A stretch of DNA of 64,000 bases from Herbaspirillum aquaticum (GCF_002213425.1 NZ_NJGV01000007.1:124001-188000), one strand, 5' to 3'. Counted from the first letter of the stretch, positions 1 through 8,607 are shown. The notes: generated by a model from the sequence alone, not told the origin. Translations and numbers: made by a program.

Positions 1-357
1 GTCGGTCACGTTGATGTACAGCGCGGCGTCGGCGCCGAAGATGTCACGCAGCTTCTTGACCGGCACCTCGTGGATGTCAGCCGCGTTGGCCAAGCCGTTC
101 TGCTTGAAGGTCTCGCTGGCCAGCGAGACCGGGATCACGTAGTAGCCCGATTCGGCCAGCGGCAGCGTGGCCTGCGCCAGCATGCCGTAGGGGGCGATGA
201 CTTCGGAAGAACTGTTCATCGGCGGCAGGACCAGGATCGAGGCCGGACGCGCCGCCTTGAACTCGGCATAGTCATACGGCTTTTGCTGGGTAGCGCAGCC
301 CGAAGCCAGCAGCGCCAGCAGCACGGCGCCCAGCGCCTTGAATTTGTTCAGCATCAT
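1..357 (-). CDS. DUF799 (GNA1162-like) lipoprotein, 3' end outside window
   Basis: The protein starts at an ATGATG that overlaps the stop of the upstream gene and runs off the left edge of the window, so about 118 residues are visible. The N terminus has a short hydrophobic stretch ending in a lipobox (LLASGC at about residues 16-21), so it should be a lipoprotein. The following region reads ASILVLPPMNSSSEV, typical of DUF799, the family of Neisseria GNA1162. It is the last gene of a three-lipoprotein operon with the DUF4810 and CsgG-like genes; the trio probably forms an outer-membrane or periplasmic assembly, but its function is not known. Either ATG of the pair could be the start. Confidence 0.85.
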   Translation of the reverse strand, partial: MMLNKFKALGAVLLALLASGCATQQKPYDYAEFKAARPASILVLPPMNSSSEVIAPYGMLAQATLPLAESGYYVIPVSLASETFKQNGLANAADIHEVPVKKLRDIFGADAALYINVTD

Positions 358-725
358 TTGCTCAATCCCTTCTTGTAGTTGCGCATCAGGAAGTCCATGT
401 AAGGTGCCGATTCCGGAAACAGCGTCTTCTCGGTCTGCAGCTCCTGGATCAGCTGGTCTTCCTTGCCGATGGAGGCGTACAGCATGCCGAGGTGGGCATG
501 GTAGCCGGGGGGCACGGCGTCGTTGTTGGCGCGCATCTTCTGCAGGTTCTCTTCAAGCGCGGCGATCTCGGCGGCATTGCCGTTGCCTTCGGTCTTGAAG
601 TGTTCGTACAGCTGGTCCTGGTAATTGCCCCAGCCATAGAGGGATTTCTGCTGGTGATTGGCGCAGCCGGAAAGGGCCAGCGCCAGGCCGAGGGCGAACC
701 CGGCAGCGAGTTTCTTGTTCATCAT
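354..725 (-). CDS. DUF4810 family lipoprotein
   Basis: This 123-residue protein begins MMNKKLAAGFALGLALALSG followed by Cys, a clear lipoprotein signal, so I start it here rather than at an upstream in-frame start that lacks a signal. The mature part contains YGWGNYQDQLYEHF and a helical C-terminal half, the pattern of DUF4810. Its stop overlaps the start of the DUF799 gene (ATGA-type overlap) and it follows the CsgG-like gene by 25 bp, so the three are translated as one operon. It is a small periplasmic lipoprotein of unknown role, probably a partner of its two neighbours. Confidence 0.85.
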   Translation of the reverse strand: MMNKKLAAGFALGLALALSGCANHQQKSLYGWGNYQDQLYEHFKTEGNGNAAEIAALEENLQKMRANNDAVPPGYHAHLGMLYASIGKEDQLIQELQTEKTLFPESAPYMDFLMRNYKKGLSK

Positions 726-750
726 GGTCGGTCTCGTTCGCGAAGGGGGA

Positions 751-1419
751 TCAGGGCTTCCATGCACCGGAATCGATACCGGCAACGAGGTTCTGCACGG
801 CTTCACGGATGGCCAGGTCGAGCACCTTGCCATTGAGCGTGGAGTCATAGCTGGCGGTACCGCCGAAACCGACGATCTCACGGTTGTCCAGGCTGTATTC
901 ACCCGCGCCTTGCGACGAGTACACCACCTGCGAGGTGTTCACATCCACGATGTTCAGCGCTACCTTGGCATAGGCCACCTGCGACTTGCCGCGTCCGAGG
1001 ATGCCGAACAGCTGGCGGTCGCCGGTTTCCTTGCGGCCGAACTCGGTGACATCGCCGGTGACGACGTAATTGGCGCCCTTGAGGGACTGGGCCTGCTTGT
1101 TCAGCTTGGCTTCCTGGGCCAGCTCGCCCATGTTGTCGCGGTCCATGACCGAGAAGCGATTGCTCTGCTGCAGATGCGTGATCAGGATGGTCTTGGCCTG
1201 GCCGCCCAGGCGGTCCACGCCATCCGAGAAGATGCCGCGCAGATAGCTGGAACGGTTGTCGAACTTGCCGACGGCGATGGGACTGCGCGCCCCCTGATAC
1301 GGCTGCTGCGCACTGGCCACCTGGGCTACTGGCAGACTGCGTGAATTTTCCGTGGCGCATCCCCCCAGCGCCGTGACCATGGCGACCGCGGCCACGGCCG
1401 TGACATACCTGCTAAACAT
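751..1419 (-). CDS. CsgG/HfaB-family lipoprotein
   Basis: The chosen start (MFSRYVTAVA) gives a signal peptide ending TALGGC, a lipobox near residue 20; 222 residues in all. The body has the CsgG-family features IAVGKFDNRSSY, FSVMDRDNM, a glycine-rich GILGRGKSQVAY and a C-terminal VQNLVAGID helix. CsgG proteins of curli systems form outer-membrane export channels, but no curlin or other curli gene is visible here. The family version found with DUF4810 and DUF799 lipoproteins is a separate, poorly characterised arrangement. It is the first gene of the operon, with its promoter probably in the 300 bp before the carbonic anhydrase gene. Confidence 0.85.
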   Translation of the reverse strand: MFSRYVTAVAAVAMVTALGGCATENSRSLPVAQVASAQQPYQGARSPIAVGKFDNRSSYLRGIFSDGVDRLGGQAKTILITHLQQSNRFSVMDRDNMGELAQEAKLNKQAQSLKGANYVVTGDVTEFGRKETGDRQLFGILGRGKSQVAYAKVALNIVDVNTSQVVYSSQGAGEYSLDNREIVGFGGTASYDSTLNGKVLDLAIREAVQNLVAGIDSGAWKP

Positions 1420-1718
1420 AGTTGTTTCCCCGAATTGTTGATGTCGACAAGGGCAACCCAAATGCCCTTCGATCGATGCTGACGCTCTCGAAAGTGCCGT
1501 GCCTTGCGCACTGGCAAGTTTCGAGACGGCAATTTTATCAGTCGATAAGAGTTTAAGCGGTAGAAAAATCGCTATTTCTTGATGAAATTTAACGCGGAGC
1601 GGTCATTCGTTATTACGCTTATAACGACCTGCCGCCGGTCAGCCTGTTTGCTCGTGGTATCATCCGCCTCACCGGACGCTTGGCGTCCCTCTTCATCAAG
1701 AATCAAGGCCTTCCCCTC
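1420..1718. other. Divergent intergenic region, csgG-like / carbonic anhydrase
   Basis: These 299 bp separate two divergent genes and contain no supportable ORF. The central part (about 1530-1625) is distinctly AT-rich for this genome and should hold both promoters. I cannot place a confident -35/-10 pair for either side. GTTAT and ATAAC arms near 1610-1628 form a short dyad. Confidence 0.4.
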
Positions 1719-2357
1719 ATGCGCGACATCATCAACGGCTTCCTGCGTTTCCAGCAGGACGTCTTTCCTTCCCGTAAAGAACTGTTCAAGAGCCTGGCCA
1801 ACGGCCAGACGCCCACGACCCTGTTCATCTCCTGTTCCGACAGCCGCATGGTGCCCGAGCTGGTGACCCAGCGCGAACCGGGCGACCTGTTCGTCATCCG
1901 CAATGCGGGCAACATCGTGCCTTCCTTCGGCCCCGAGCCGGGCGGCGTGAGCGCCACGGTGGAATATGCGGTAGCCCAGCTGAAGGTGTCGGACATCGTC
2001 ATTTGCGGCCACTCCGATTGCGGCGCCATGACGGCGGTGGCCACCTGCGCCTGCCTGGACCACATGCCGGCCGTGCGCAACTGGCTGCACCACACCGATG
2101 CGGCGCGCATGATCAACGAAACGCGCCATCATGAAACCGAAAAGGACCGCATCGATGGCATGGTGCGCGAGAACGTGATTGCGCAACTGAACAACATCCG
2201 CACCCATCCTTCGGTCGCGGTGGCCCTGGCGCAGGGCCGGCTGGCACTGCATGGCTGGGTCTATGACATCGAGAGTGGCTCCATCCTGGCGCACGACACG
2301 GCCACCAATACCTTCGTGCCGCTGGCGCAGCATCCGGCGGCCCGCAGCGACGATTGA
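1719..2357 (+). CDS. can: Beta-class carbonic anhydrase
   Basis: This 212-residue enzyme interconverts CO2 and bicarbonate in the cytoplasm. Zinc and catalytic residues are visible: Cys39, Asp41 and Arg43 in SCSDSR, and His98 and Cys101 in [15 protein letters not shown] and the [11 protein letters not shown] segment are also typical of the beta class. I start at [12 protein letters not shown]; an upstream in-frame start would add 13 residues without family support. It is monocistronic. The cyanase gene at the far end of the window also works with bicarbonate, but the distance of more than 60 kb gives no operon link. The symbol can (cynT-like paralogues exist) is a family-level name. Confidence 0.9.
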   Translation: MRDIINGFLRFQQDVFPSRKELFKSLANGQTPTTLFISCSDSRMVPELVTQREPGDLFVIRNAGNIVPSFGPEPGGVSATVEYAVAQLKVSDIVICGHSDCGAMTAVATCACLDHMPAVRNWLHHTDAARMINETRHHETEKDRIDGMVRENVIAQLNNIRTHPSVAVALAQGRLALHGWVYDIESGSILAHDTATNTFVPLAQHPAARSDD

Positions 2358-2725
2358 TCCACATGCTTCACATCGCGCGCCTATGAGGCGCAGCGGTCAA
2401 GCGTCCGACCTCCCCAGCCCCGCCTGAAATACCTCGCCCGAGCGCTTGCCTGCCCCCTGGGGGGGCAATGGCAAGCCGAAGGGCGCAGCAGCATTCCTTT
2501 TCCCCTCCGATAGATGCCACGGGCGCAACGTCTTGCCGCCGATGCGCAGGGCGTTCTCGCTGGCACCGGGAAAGCGGCCCCCGGCGACCGCAAAACTACG
2601 AGATGCGAAGCACTCGCCTGGGTGATACGATATCCTCACTTGCATTATGAAAGTTAACTGTCGACTGCCGGTCCAGCGGTCGATTGCCCCTGATGATTTT
2701 CATTTTTTGAAGAAAGAGTCCGGTC
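2358..2725. other. Intergenic region without a supported gene
   Basis: These 368 bp contain open frames on both strands but none with family resemblance, a ribosome site or plausible composition. Around 2452-2468 there is a CCCCC-T-GGGGGGG palindrome embedded in a GC-rich segment (about 2435-2500) that looks like an interspersed repeat, although no second copy is in this window. The last 60 bp before the thiolase gene are AT-rich and probably hold its promoter. Confidence 0.35.
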
Positions 2726-3910
2726 ATGCAACAGGAAATCGTGATTTGTTCGCCGCTGCGCACCGCCATTGGCAGTTTCAACGGCAGCCTGAAGGACGTA
2801 CCTGCCGTCGCCTTGGGCGCGCACGCCATCGGTGCCGTCTTGCAGCAGACCCGCATCGCGCCCGAGCGAGTGGATGCGGTCATCATGGGCAACGTGATCC
2901 AGGCCGGCAACGCCATGAATCCGGCGCGCCAGGCTGCCATCAAGGGCGGGCTGCCGGTGGAAACGCCGGCCATGGCGATCAATCGCGTCTGCGGTTCGGG
3001 CGCGCAGGCGGTGGTCTCGGCGCTGGCCGAGATCAGGGCGGGATTGGCCAGCGTGGTCATCGCCGGCGGCATGGAGAACATGGAGCGCGCCCCGTACCTG
3101 CTGCCCGGCGCGCGTGCCGGCATGCGCATGGGCGATGGTGCCGTGATCGATGCCATCCTCAGCGATGGTCTCAACGATGCCTTCTCCGGCAAGCATTCCG
3201 GCTGGCATACCGAAGACCTGGCCACGCAATTCGGCCTGAGCCGTGACCAGCAGGACAGCTATGCGGTACAAAGCCAGCAGCGATTCGCGGCGGCCCAGCG
3301 CAGCGGCTTCTTCGCGCGCGAGATCGTGCCGCTCACCTTGGCCGGCAAGGGTGGCGAGCGCCGCTTCGACCAGGATGAGTCGGTGCGGCCGGATACCACC
3401 GTGGAATCGCTGGCACGCCTCAAACCGGCCTTCCGCAAGGACGGCAGCATCACGGCCGGCAATGCGCCGGGCATCAATGCGGCGGCGGCCGCGATGATCG
3501 TCTGTACCCGCCAGACGGCCGATGAGCTGGGCCTGCAAGCCCTGGTCGCCGTGCGCTCGGCAGGGGTATCGGGCGTGGAACCGGGCATGTTCGGTCTCGG
3601 TCCGGTGCCGGCGATCCGCCAGGCGCTGGGACGTGCCCAATGGACGCTCGGGCAAGTGGATCGCTTCGAGATCAACGAGGCCTTCGCCGCCATTGCGCTG
3701 GCAGTCCAGCGCGAGCTTGCCATTCCTGGCGAGCGCCTCAATATCGATGGCGGGGCGATTGCCCATGGACATCCGATTGGTGCCACCGGCGCCATCCTCA
3801 TCACCAAGGCGGCGCATGCCCTGCAGCGTACTGGCCAGCGGCGCGCGGTGGTTTCGCTGTGCATCGGCGGGGGCCAGGGCATCGCCTTGTGCCTGGAAGC
3901 CTTGCACTGA
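2726..3910 (+). CDS. Acetyl-CoA C-acyltransferase (thiolase)
   Basis: This 394-residue enzyme is full length for the biosynthetic/degradative thiolase family that joins or cleaves acetoacetyl-CoA in the cytoplasm. The nucleophilic Cys89 lies in NRVCGSGAQA. The C-terminal GHPIGATG supplies the histidine and SLCIGGGQG the second catalytic cysteine. NEAFAAIA is also conserved. It stands alone, with no polyhydroxybutyrate or fatty-acid genes beside it, so whether it works as a PhaA-like or AtoB-like enzyme cannot be read from context. A 14-bp perfect hairpin follows the stop codon. Confidence 0.92.
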   Translation: MQQEIVICSPLRTAIGSFNGSLKDVPAVALGAHAIGAVLQQTRIAPERVDAVIMGNVIQAGNAMNPARQAAIKGGLPVETPAMAINRVCGSGAQAVVSALAEIRAGLASVVIAGGMENMERAPYLLPGARAGMRMGDGAVIDAILSDGLNDAFSGKHSGWHTEDLATQFGLSRDQQDSYAVQSQQRFAAAQRSGFFAREIVPLTLAGKGGERRFDQDESVRPDTTVESLARLKPAFRKDGSITAGNAPGINAAAAAMIVCTRQTADELGLQALVAVRSAGVSGVEPGMFGLGPVPAIRQALGRAQWTLGQVDRFEINEAFAAIALAVQRELAIPGERLNIDGGAIAHGHPIGATGAILITKAAHALQRTGQRRAVVSLCIGGGQGIALCLEALH

Positions 3911-3915
3911 ACGGC

Positions 3916-3950
3916 GCGGGGCTCGGGTGCCTTGCTCACCCGAGCCCCGC
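3916..3950 (+). other. Perfect 14-bp hairpin after thiolase gene
   Basis: Arms 3916-3929 (GCGGGGCTCGGGTG) and 3937-3950 (CACCCGAGCCCCGC) pair perfectly around a 7-nt loop, 5 bp after the thiolase stop. No T-run follows, so it is either a Rho-assisted terminator or an mRNA 3'-end stabiliser. Confidence 0.6.
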
Positions 3951-4114
3951 ATGCGCCAATCCCTGGCCATTGCCTTTTCCGACCAGCGGCGAGCTCGCCG
4001 GGCGCTTGCCCATTGCGACAGCGATGAATCCCCGGCTTGCTCGAACCAGCGGGTGGGGGAGGGCATTTTCCGGGGCCAGCGCGACCATGCATCTGCCCTC
4101 GTATCCCGGGCAGT

Positions 4115-5146
4115 TCAGCGGTTCAGCGTAGCCATGCCGACCTCGGCGTATCGCTCGCCCGCTGCCGCCCCGCGCGGGAAGACCGTATCCAGGGCCAGCA
4201 GGTCCGCGGAAGAAAGCTTCACCGAGAATGCGCCCGCGTTTTCTTCCAGGTAGCGGCGGCGTTTGGTGCCGGGGATGGGCACGATGTGCGGGTCCTGCGC
4301 CATCACCCAGGCCAGTGCCAGCTGGCTGGGCGTGCAGCCGTGGTGGGCTGCCATTTTCTTCACTTCCTCCACCAGCCGCAGGTTGCGGGCGAAATTCTCG
4401 CCCTGGAAGCGCGGATTGGTGCGCCGGAAATCATCCTCGGCCAGATCCTCGAAGCGCAGCAGCGCGCCGGTCAGGAAACCCCGGCCCAGCGGGCTGTAGG
4501 CCACGAAGCCGATGCCCAGTGCGCGGCAGGTGGCCAGCACATCGGCTTCCGGATCGCGGGTCCACAGGGAATATTCGCTCTGCAGTGCCGTCACCGGATG
4601 CACCCGGTGGGCCCGTTCCAGCGTCGCCGACGAGGCCTCGGACAAGCCGATGTAGCGGATCTTGCCAGCGTCGACCAGATCGGCCAGCACGCCCATGGTG
4701 GCCTCGATGGGCGTGTTCGGGTCGATGCGGTGCTGGTAGTAGAGATCGATGGTCTCGATGCCCAGGCGCTTGAGGCTGCCTTCGACCGCCTGGCGGATGT
4801 AGGCCGGGCTGCCGTCCACGCCGCGTGCGGTCGGATTGGCCGGGTCACGCCGGATGCCGAATTTCGTGGCGATGAAGAATTTGTCGCGGCGGCCCCGGAT
4901 GGCGCGCCCGATCAGTTCTTCATTGGTGTAGGGGCCATACATGTCGGCCGTGTCGAGCAGGTTGATGCCCAGCTCCAGGGCGCGGTCAATGGTGGCCAGC
5001 GATTCGGCGTCGTCACGCTGCGCGTAGAAATCGCTCATGCCCATGCAGCCCAGGCCGATGGCCGAGACCAGCGGGCCGTTGCTGCCCAGGCGGCGGGTGC
5101 CGACGTGCGAATCCGGTTGCAGGTGGGTGGTGAGGGGTTCGGTCAT
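4115..5146 (-). CDS. Aldo/keto reductase
   Basis: This 343-residue protein belongs to the aldo/keto reductase superfamily (NAD(P)H-dependent reduction of aldehydes or ketones on a TIM barrel). The N-terminal [16 protein letters not shown] segment, the catalytic Asp and Tyr in [15 protein letters not shown], the active-site Lys in FIATKFG, the YYQHRID strand and the C-terminal NADPH-binding [16 protein letters not shown] are all present, as in the AKR13-like subgroup. The start codon overlaps the stop of the MerR-family gene upstream, so both are one transcript and the reductase is probably induced by the MerR protein's signal (perhaps electrophiles or aldehydes, by inference). Confidence 0.9.
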   Translation of the reverse strand: MTEPLTTHLQPDSHVGTRRLGSNGPLVSAIGLGCMGMSDFYAQRDDAESLATIDRALELGINLLDTADMYGPYTNEELIGRAIRGRRDKFFIATKFGIRRDPANPTARGVDGSPAYIRQAVEGSLKRLGIETIDLYYQHRIDPNTPIEATMGVLADLVDAGKIRYIGLSEASSATLERAHRVHPVTALQSEYSLWTRDPEADVLATCRALGIGFVAYSPLGRGFLTGALLRFEDLAEDDFRRTNPRFQGENFARNLRLVEEVKKMAAHHGCTPSQLALAWVMAQDPHIVPIPGTKRRRYLEENAGAFSVKLSSADLLALDTVFPRGAAAGERYAEVGMATLNR

Positions 5147-5589
5147 GGTGCCATCCTTTCGGGGGTGGGAGGCGTGGGCGCGCTGTTGCGTGGTGCGCGG
5201 GCACCCGCAGCGCGAGCCGCTTGCTCCAGTTCGTCATACAGGACCAGCTTGCGCTGCAGGACTGCCAGGTTCTCCTGCAGCTCGGCCAGGGTGTGTTGGA
5301 CGCAAAGCGTATGCGCTTGCAGCATGGCCTTGCGTTCAATGACGCTTTCCAGGGTATTGCCCTCGCGGCGCAGCTCGGCATAGTGCAGCATGGCACGCAC
5401 CGGCAGGCCGGTGGCCTTGAGCTTCTTCAGGAAGTCGATCCAGTTCAGGTCTTCCTGGGTGTAGCGGCGATGGCGGTTGTCACGCCGTTCCACCGGATCG
5501 AGCAGGCCGATGCGTTCGTAGTAACGCAGGGTATGCACCGACAAGCCAGTAGCTTCGGCCGCTTGGGCAATGGTCAGGGAAGTGGTCAT
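5143..5589 (-). CDS. MerR-family transcriptional regulator
   Basis: The 148-residue protein has the N-terminal winged helix of MerR regulators ([20 protein letters not shown] at residues 5-24, then [21 protein letters not shown]) and a long C-terminal coiled coil (about residues 80-125) that forms the antiparallel dimer. No cysteine cluster for metal or Fe-S binding is seen; the only cysteine is in the coil, so it resembles the aldehyde/NmlR-like branch more than MerR or SoxR. It overlaps the aldo/keto reductase gene and is preceded by a promoter with the 19-bp spacer that MerR proteins untwist, so it most likely activates its own operon. Confidence 0.9.
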   Translation of the reverse strand: MTTSLTIAQAAEATGLSVHTLRYYERIGLLDPVERRDNRHRRYTQEDLNWIDFLKKLKATGLPVRAMLHYAELRREGNTLESVIERKAMLQAHTLCVQHTLAELQENLAVLQRKLVLYDELEQAARAAGARAPRNSAPTPPTPERMAP

Positions 5590-5596
5590 GGCAGCC

Positions 5597-5627
5597 AGTC
5601 TAGAAGTTGAAGTGCGCTCTAAGTCAA
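5597..5627 (-). promoter_or_regulatory. MerR-type promoter with 19-bp spacer
   Basis: On the minus strand, TTGACT (5627-5622) and TAGACT (5602-5597) are separated by 19 bp, the elongated spacing characteristic of MerR-controlled promoters. The spacer carries an imperfect dyad with TTGA and TCAA ends at 5607-5627. It lies just upstream of the merR-like start at 5589, which supports autoregulation of the merR-aldo/keto reductase operon. Confidence 0.7.
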
Positions 5628-5764
5628 GCGCTGCCTGCCATTATCGGCGCCTGTGTGGGAGTGCGCTGGTGCAGGCGAGTTCATTGTCGCGCTGCAGGTG
5701 GGCGAGCGGCGATCGAGCCAGTACAATGCGCGCTGCCCATATTTCTGTCCCGGAGATTTTCCGC

Positions 5765-6508
5765 ATGCACATCGATGCCGCCACACAACTTCTGCTCGAC
5801 GCCCGCCACAGCGGCCTGGCGCTGGACTGGCGCCGCCTGGCCGTAGGCGACGCCGACACCGCCTATGCCGTGCAGGATGCGCAATTGCGCCGCCTCGGCC
5901 CGGTCGGCGGTTGGAAAGTCGGCAGCAAGGGCGATGGCAGCCTGCCCGGTTGTGCGCCCTTGCCCGCCTCGGGCGTGGTGGCGTCGGGGGCCGAACTGCA
6001 TGGTCCTCAATGGCGCATGCGGGGCCTGGAAGTGGAGTTGGCATTGCGGGTGGGGCGGGACTACGATCCCGGCCAGCAGGTGCCGGATGAAGCGGCGCTG
6101 CGCACGGTCTTCGATGCCATCCTGCCGGCCATCGAAGTGGTGGAGACACGCCTGGGTCATCCCCCGTGCACCAATCCCTGGGCCGGCATGGCCGACCTGC
6201 AAAGCCATGGCGCCTTGATCATCGGGACTGCGCAGCCGCTGCCGGCCACGCTCTCGCTGCGCCAGGTCGCCGCCAGCCTGCACATCGACGGCCAGGAAAT
6301 TACGCGCACCCTGGGCGGCAATCCGGCTGACCTGTGGCCCATGCTGGGCTGGCTGGCGCTGCATTGCGCGCGCCGCGGCCAGCCCTGGCGACAGGGGCAG
6401 GTCATCACCACCGGCTCCTGCACCGGCCTGCAACTGGCGCGAGCAGGGCGGCAGATCGAGGCTGCGCTGGAGGGAATCGGTGCCGTCTCGTTCAGCTTTG
6501 CAGGCTAA
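5765..6508 (+). CDS. 2-keto-4-pentenoate hydratase family protein
   Basis: This 247-residue protein resembles the MhpD / 2-oxopent-4-enoate hydratase and 4-oxalocrotonate decarboxylase group of the fumarylacetoacetase fold, which use a divalent metal on alpha-keto acids. Supporting segments are GWKVG near residue 55, LEVELALRVGRDY with the metal-binding glutamates near residue 95, AILPAIEVVETR near residue 120 and ITTGSCTGL near the C terminus. The start is the ATG after TTTTCCGC; longer frames upstream lack similarity. No meta-cleavage genes are adjacent, so the substrate is unknown. It converges with the beta-lactamase gene, with only 14 bp between stops. Confidence 0.8.
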   Translation: MHIDAATQLLLDARHSGLALDWRRLAVGDADTAYAVQDAQLRRLGPVGGWKVGSKGDGSLPGCAPLPASGVVASGAELHGPQWRMRGLEVELALRVGRDYDPGQQVPDEAALRTVFDAILPAIEVVETRLGHPPCTNPWAGMADLQSHGALIIGTAQPLPATLSLRQVAASLHIDGQEITRTLGGNPADLWPMLGWLALHCARRGQPWRQGQVITTGSCTGLQLARAGRQIEAALEGIGAVSFSFAG

Positions 6509-6522
6509 GCCCCAGCCACTGC

Positions 6523-7422
6523 CTAGGCCATGAGCTGGCCGATCAGGCGGCCGACTTCCGCATGCACCGCATCGCGCCGCGCATCGGTGGCGGCGTTTTC
6601 GGTGAGATAGACCGCAAACAGCAGCGGCGCCCCCTTGTCTGTCCACACCACGCCCACATCGTTGGCCGTGCCCAAACGCCCCGTCCCCGTCTTGTCGCCG
6701 ACCTTCCAGTTCTTGGGAAGACCGGCGCGCACGCGCTTGTCCCCGGTCTGGTTGGCCACCAGCCATTGGGTCAGCTGCTGGCGTGAGGCCGGCGTGAGCG
6801 CGTTGCCCAGCACCAGCTGGCGCAGGTCGGCCGTCATCGCGGCCGGGGTCGTGGTGTCGCGCGGATCGCCCGGCGTGGCCTCGTTGAGCGTGGGCTCATT
6901 GCGATCCAGGCGGGTCAGCTCGTCGCCCAGTGTGCGGATATAGCGTGTCAGTCCGGCGGGGCCGTCCATGCTGGCCAGCATCAGGTTGGCGGCCGTGTTG
7001 TCCGACAGGGTGACCGCTGCCTCGCACAACTGCGCCACCGACAAGCCTTCGCCACCGGTGTGCTTGCCCGTGGTGGGCGAGTAGGGGACCAGGTCCTGCT
7101 GGCGATAGACGATGCGGCGCTCCAGCTGCTCCCGGCCTTGATCCACACGGCGCAGCACCGCCGCAGCCGCCAGGAACTTGAAGGTACTGCACATGGGGAA
7201 ACGCTCATCGGCGCGATAGCCCCAGTGACGTCCGCCGGCGGTATCCACCAGGGATACCCCGAGACGCCCGCCGATATCGGCTTCCAGTCGCGACAGGGGG
7301 GCGGTCAGTGTGGATGAGTCCTCAGTTTTACTTGTCCTGGTGCTATCGGCTGCCCAGCTGCGGCTGATCAGCCCGGCGCCGGCCAGCGCCGCCAGGGACA
7401 GGAAATGGCGTCTTCCGGTCAT
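6523..7422 (-). CDS. Class A beta-lactamase
   Basis: This 299-residue periplasmic serine beta-lactamase shows all class A motifs: S79-T-F-K82, S140-D-N142, E176-x-x-x-N180 (omega-loop glutamate) and K244-T-G246. The signal region MTGRRHFLSLAALAGAG has a twin-arginine-like RRHFLS, so Tat export is plausible. Cys78 precedes the nucleophile, but the usual partner position after KTG is glycine, so the disulfide of class A carbapenemases is absent. It is divergent from an AmpR/PenR-like LysR gene, the arrangement of chromosomal inducible class A enzymes in Burkholderiales; induction by beta-lactams is therefore inferred. Spectrum cannot be predicted from sequence alone. Confidence 0.93.
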   Translation of the reverse strand: MTGRRHFLSLAALAGAGLISRSWAADSTRTSKTEDSSTLTAPLSRLEADIGGRLGVSLVDTAGGRHWGYRADERFPMCSTFKFLAAAAVLRRVDQGREQLERRIVYRQQDLVPYSPTTGKHTGGEGLSVAQLCEAAVTLSDNTAANLMLASMDGPAGLTRYIRTLGDELTRLDRNEPTLNEATPGDPRDTTTPAAMTADLRQLVLGNALTPASRQQLTQWLVANQTGDKRVRAGLPKNWKVGDKTGTGRLGTANDVGVVWTDKGAPLLFAVYLTENAATDARRDAVHAEVGRLIGQLMA

Positions 7423-7483
7423 GCTTTCTCCTCGATGAATGGTGACAACAGGGCTGCATGATAGGCAGTAGCCGATGCGGCCA

Positions 7484-7499
7484 CAATTCACGATAATTG
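7484..7499. promoter_or_regulatory. Candidate LysR operator between bla and its regulator
   Basis: CAATT (7484-7488) and AATTG (7495-7499) form an inverted repeat with a 6-bp centre, in the 114 bp between the divergent beta-lactamase gene and the AmpR-like start chosen here. It fits the T-N11-A style of LysR sites. Confidence 0.45.
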
Positions 7500-7536
7500 G
7501 ATGCAAGCCCAAGAAAAACTGATACCTGGAGTCTCC

Positions 7537-8400
7537 GTGTACCTGCCCCTGAATGCCTTGCGCGCCTTCGAAGTTTCGGCCCGCCATCTCTCCTTCACAC
7601 GCGCCGCCGAGGAATTGAGCGTGACCCAGACCGCCGTGAGCATGCAGGTCAAGAACCTGGAGCAGCGCCTGGGGGTGGCGCTGTTCCGACGCCTGCCGCG
7701 CGGCCTGGCCCTCACCGATGAAGGGCTGGCGCTGCTGCCGGTGGTGGCGCAATCCTTCGGACGCATCGCCGATGTACTGGCCCAGTTCGAAGATGGCCGC
7801 CGCCGCGAGGTGCTTACCGTGGGTGTCGTCGGGACATTCGCGGTGGGCTGGCTGATGCCGCGCCTGCGTGAATTCCAGCAGCAGCATCCGTTCGTGGACC
7901 TGCGCCTGCTCACCAACAACAACCGGGTCGACCTGGCCGGTGAGGGTCTGGATTATGCGATCCGTTTTGGCGATGGTGCATGGCATGGCACCGAGGCTGA
8001 ACGTCTGTTCGATACACCGCTGGCGCCGATGTGTGCACCCGACATCGCCGCGCGCCTGCGCACGCCGGCCGACCTGGGGGCGGAGACGCTGCTGCGTTCC
8101 TATCGCAGCGATGAATGGCGCCGCTGGTTTGCAGCGGCCGGCCTGCCTTGTCCGCCATTGCGCGGTTTCGTGTTCGATTCCTCCCTGGCACTGGCCGAGG
8201 CCGCTGCACAGGAGGCCGGTGTGGCCCTGCTGCCGGTGATGATGTTCGAGCGCGAACTGCGGCAGGGACGCCTGGCCTGCCCCTTCAACCAGCGTATCGT
8301 GCTGGGGGCCTACTGGCTCACGCGCTTGAAGTCGCGCCCGCAAACCGCTGCCATGGCGGCTTTCCGGGCATGGCTGAAGGTGCAGGCGGACTGCACGTAG
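7537..8400 (+). CDS. AmpR/PenR-like LysR-family regulator
   Basis: The protein (287 residues from the start chosen) has the LysR winged helix-turn-helix (LNALRAFEVSARHLSFTRAA, then LSVTQTAVSMQVKNLEQRLG) and a substrate-binding effector domain. The opening VYLPLNALRAFE closely matches the start of AmpR proteins. The GTG at 7537 has a GGAG ribosome site 5 bp upstream, whereas the in-frame ATG at 7501 has none and would put the candidate operator right at its start; I prefer GTG. AmpR-type regulators respond to cell-wall muropeptides and activate a divergent beta-lactamase gene, which is the arrangement here. No ampG, ampD or other wall-recycling gene is in the window. Confidence 0.85.
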   Translation: MYLPLNALRAFEVSARHLSFTRAAEELSVTQTAVSMQVKNLEQRLGVALFRRLPRGLALTDEGLALLPVVAQSFGRIADVLAQFEDGRRREVLTVGVVGTFAVGWLMPRLREFQQQHPFVDLRLLTNNNRVDLAGEGLDYAIRFGDGAWHGTEAERLFDTPLAPMCAPDIAARLRTPADLGAETLLRSYRSDEWRRWFAAAGLPCPPLRGFVFDSSLALAEAAAQEAGVALLPVMMFERELRQGRLACPFNQRIVLGAYWLTRLKSRPQTAAMAAFRAWLKVQADCT

Positions 8401-8607
8401 GTGTGGCTGAAGTGATGATTACGCGCAACAAGCACAGCGATGTCAGAGAAATCCTGATAGACGTCCGGCCTGCATGCACATAGAATAAATGATATAAACA
8501 ATTTATACGGTTCGTGCCGGCCGTGTGAATCGAGACCATGGACAGAGCGGCACTGTCAGAGCGTCTTCGGATGCCTGCCATCAGTCAACAGTGAAAGGGG
8601 GTAAGTC

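Noticed and set aside
2381-2645. Two overlapping minus-strand frames of 70-82 codons between carbonic anhydrase and thiolase
   Set aside because: No ribosome site, Arg/Ala-rich low-complexity translation, and they span the GC palindrome.
7501-7536. ATG at 7501 as start of the AmpR-like gene
   Set aside because: It has no ribosome site and adds 12 residues not seen in AmpR proteins; GTG at 7537 has GGAG at good spacing and matches the family N terminus.
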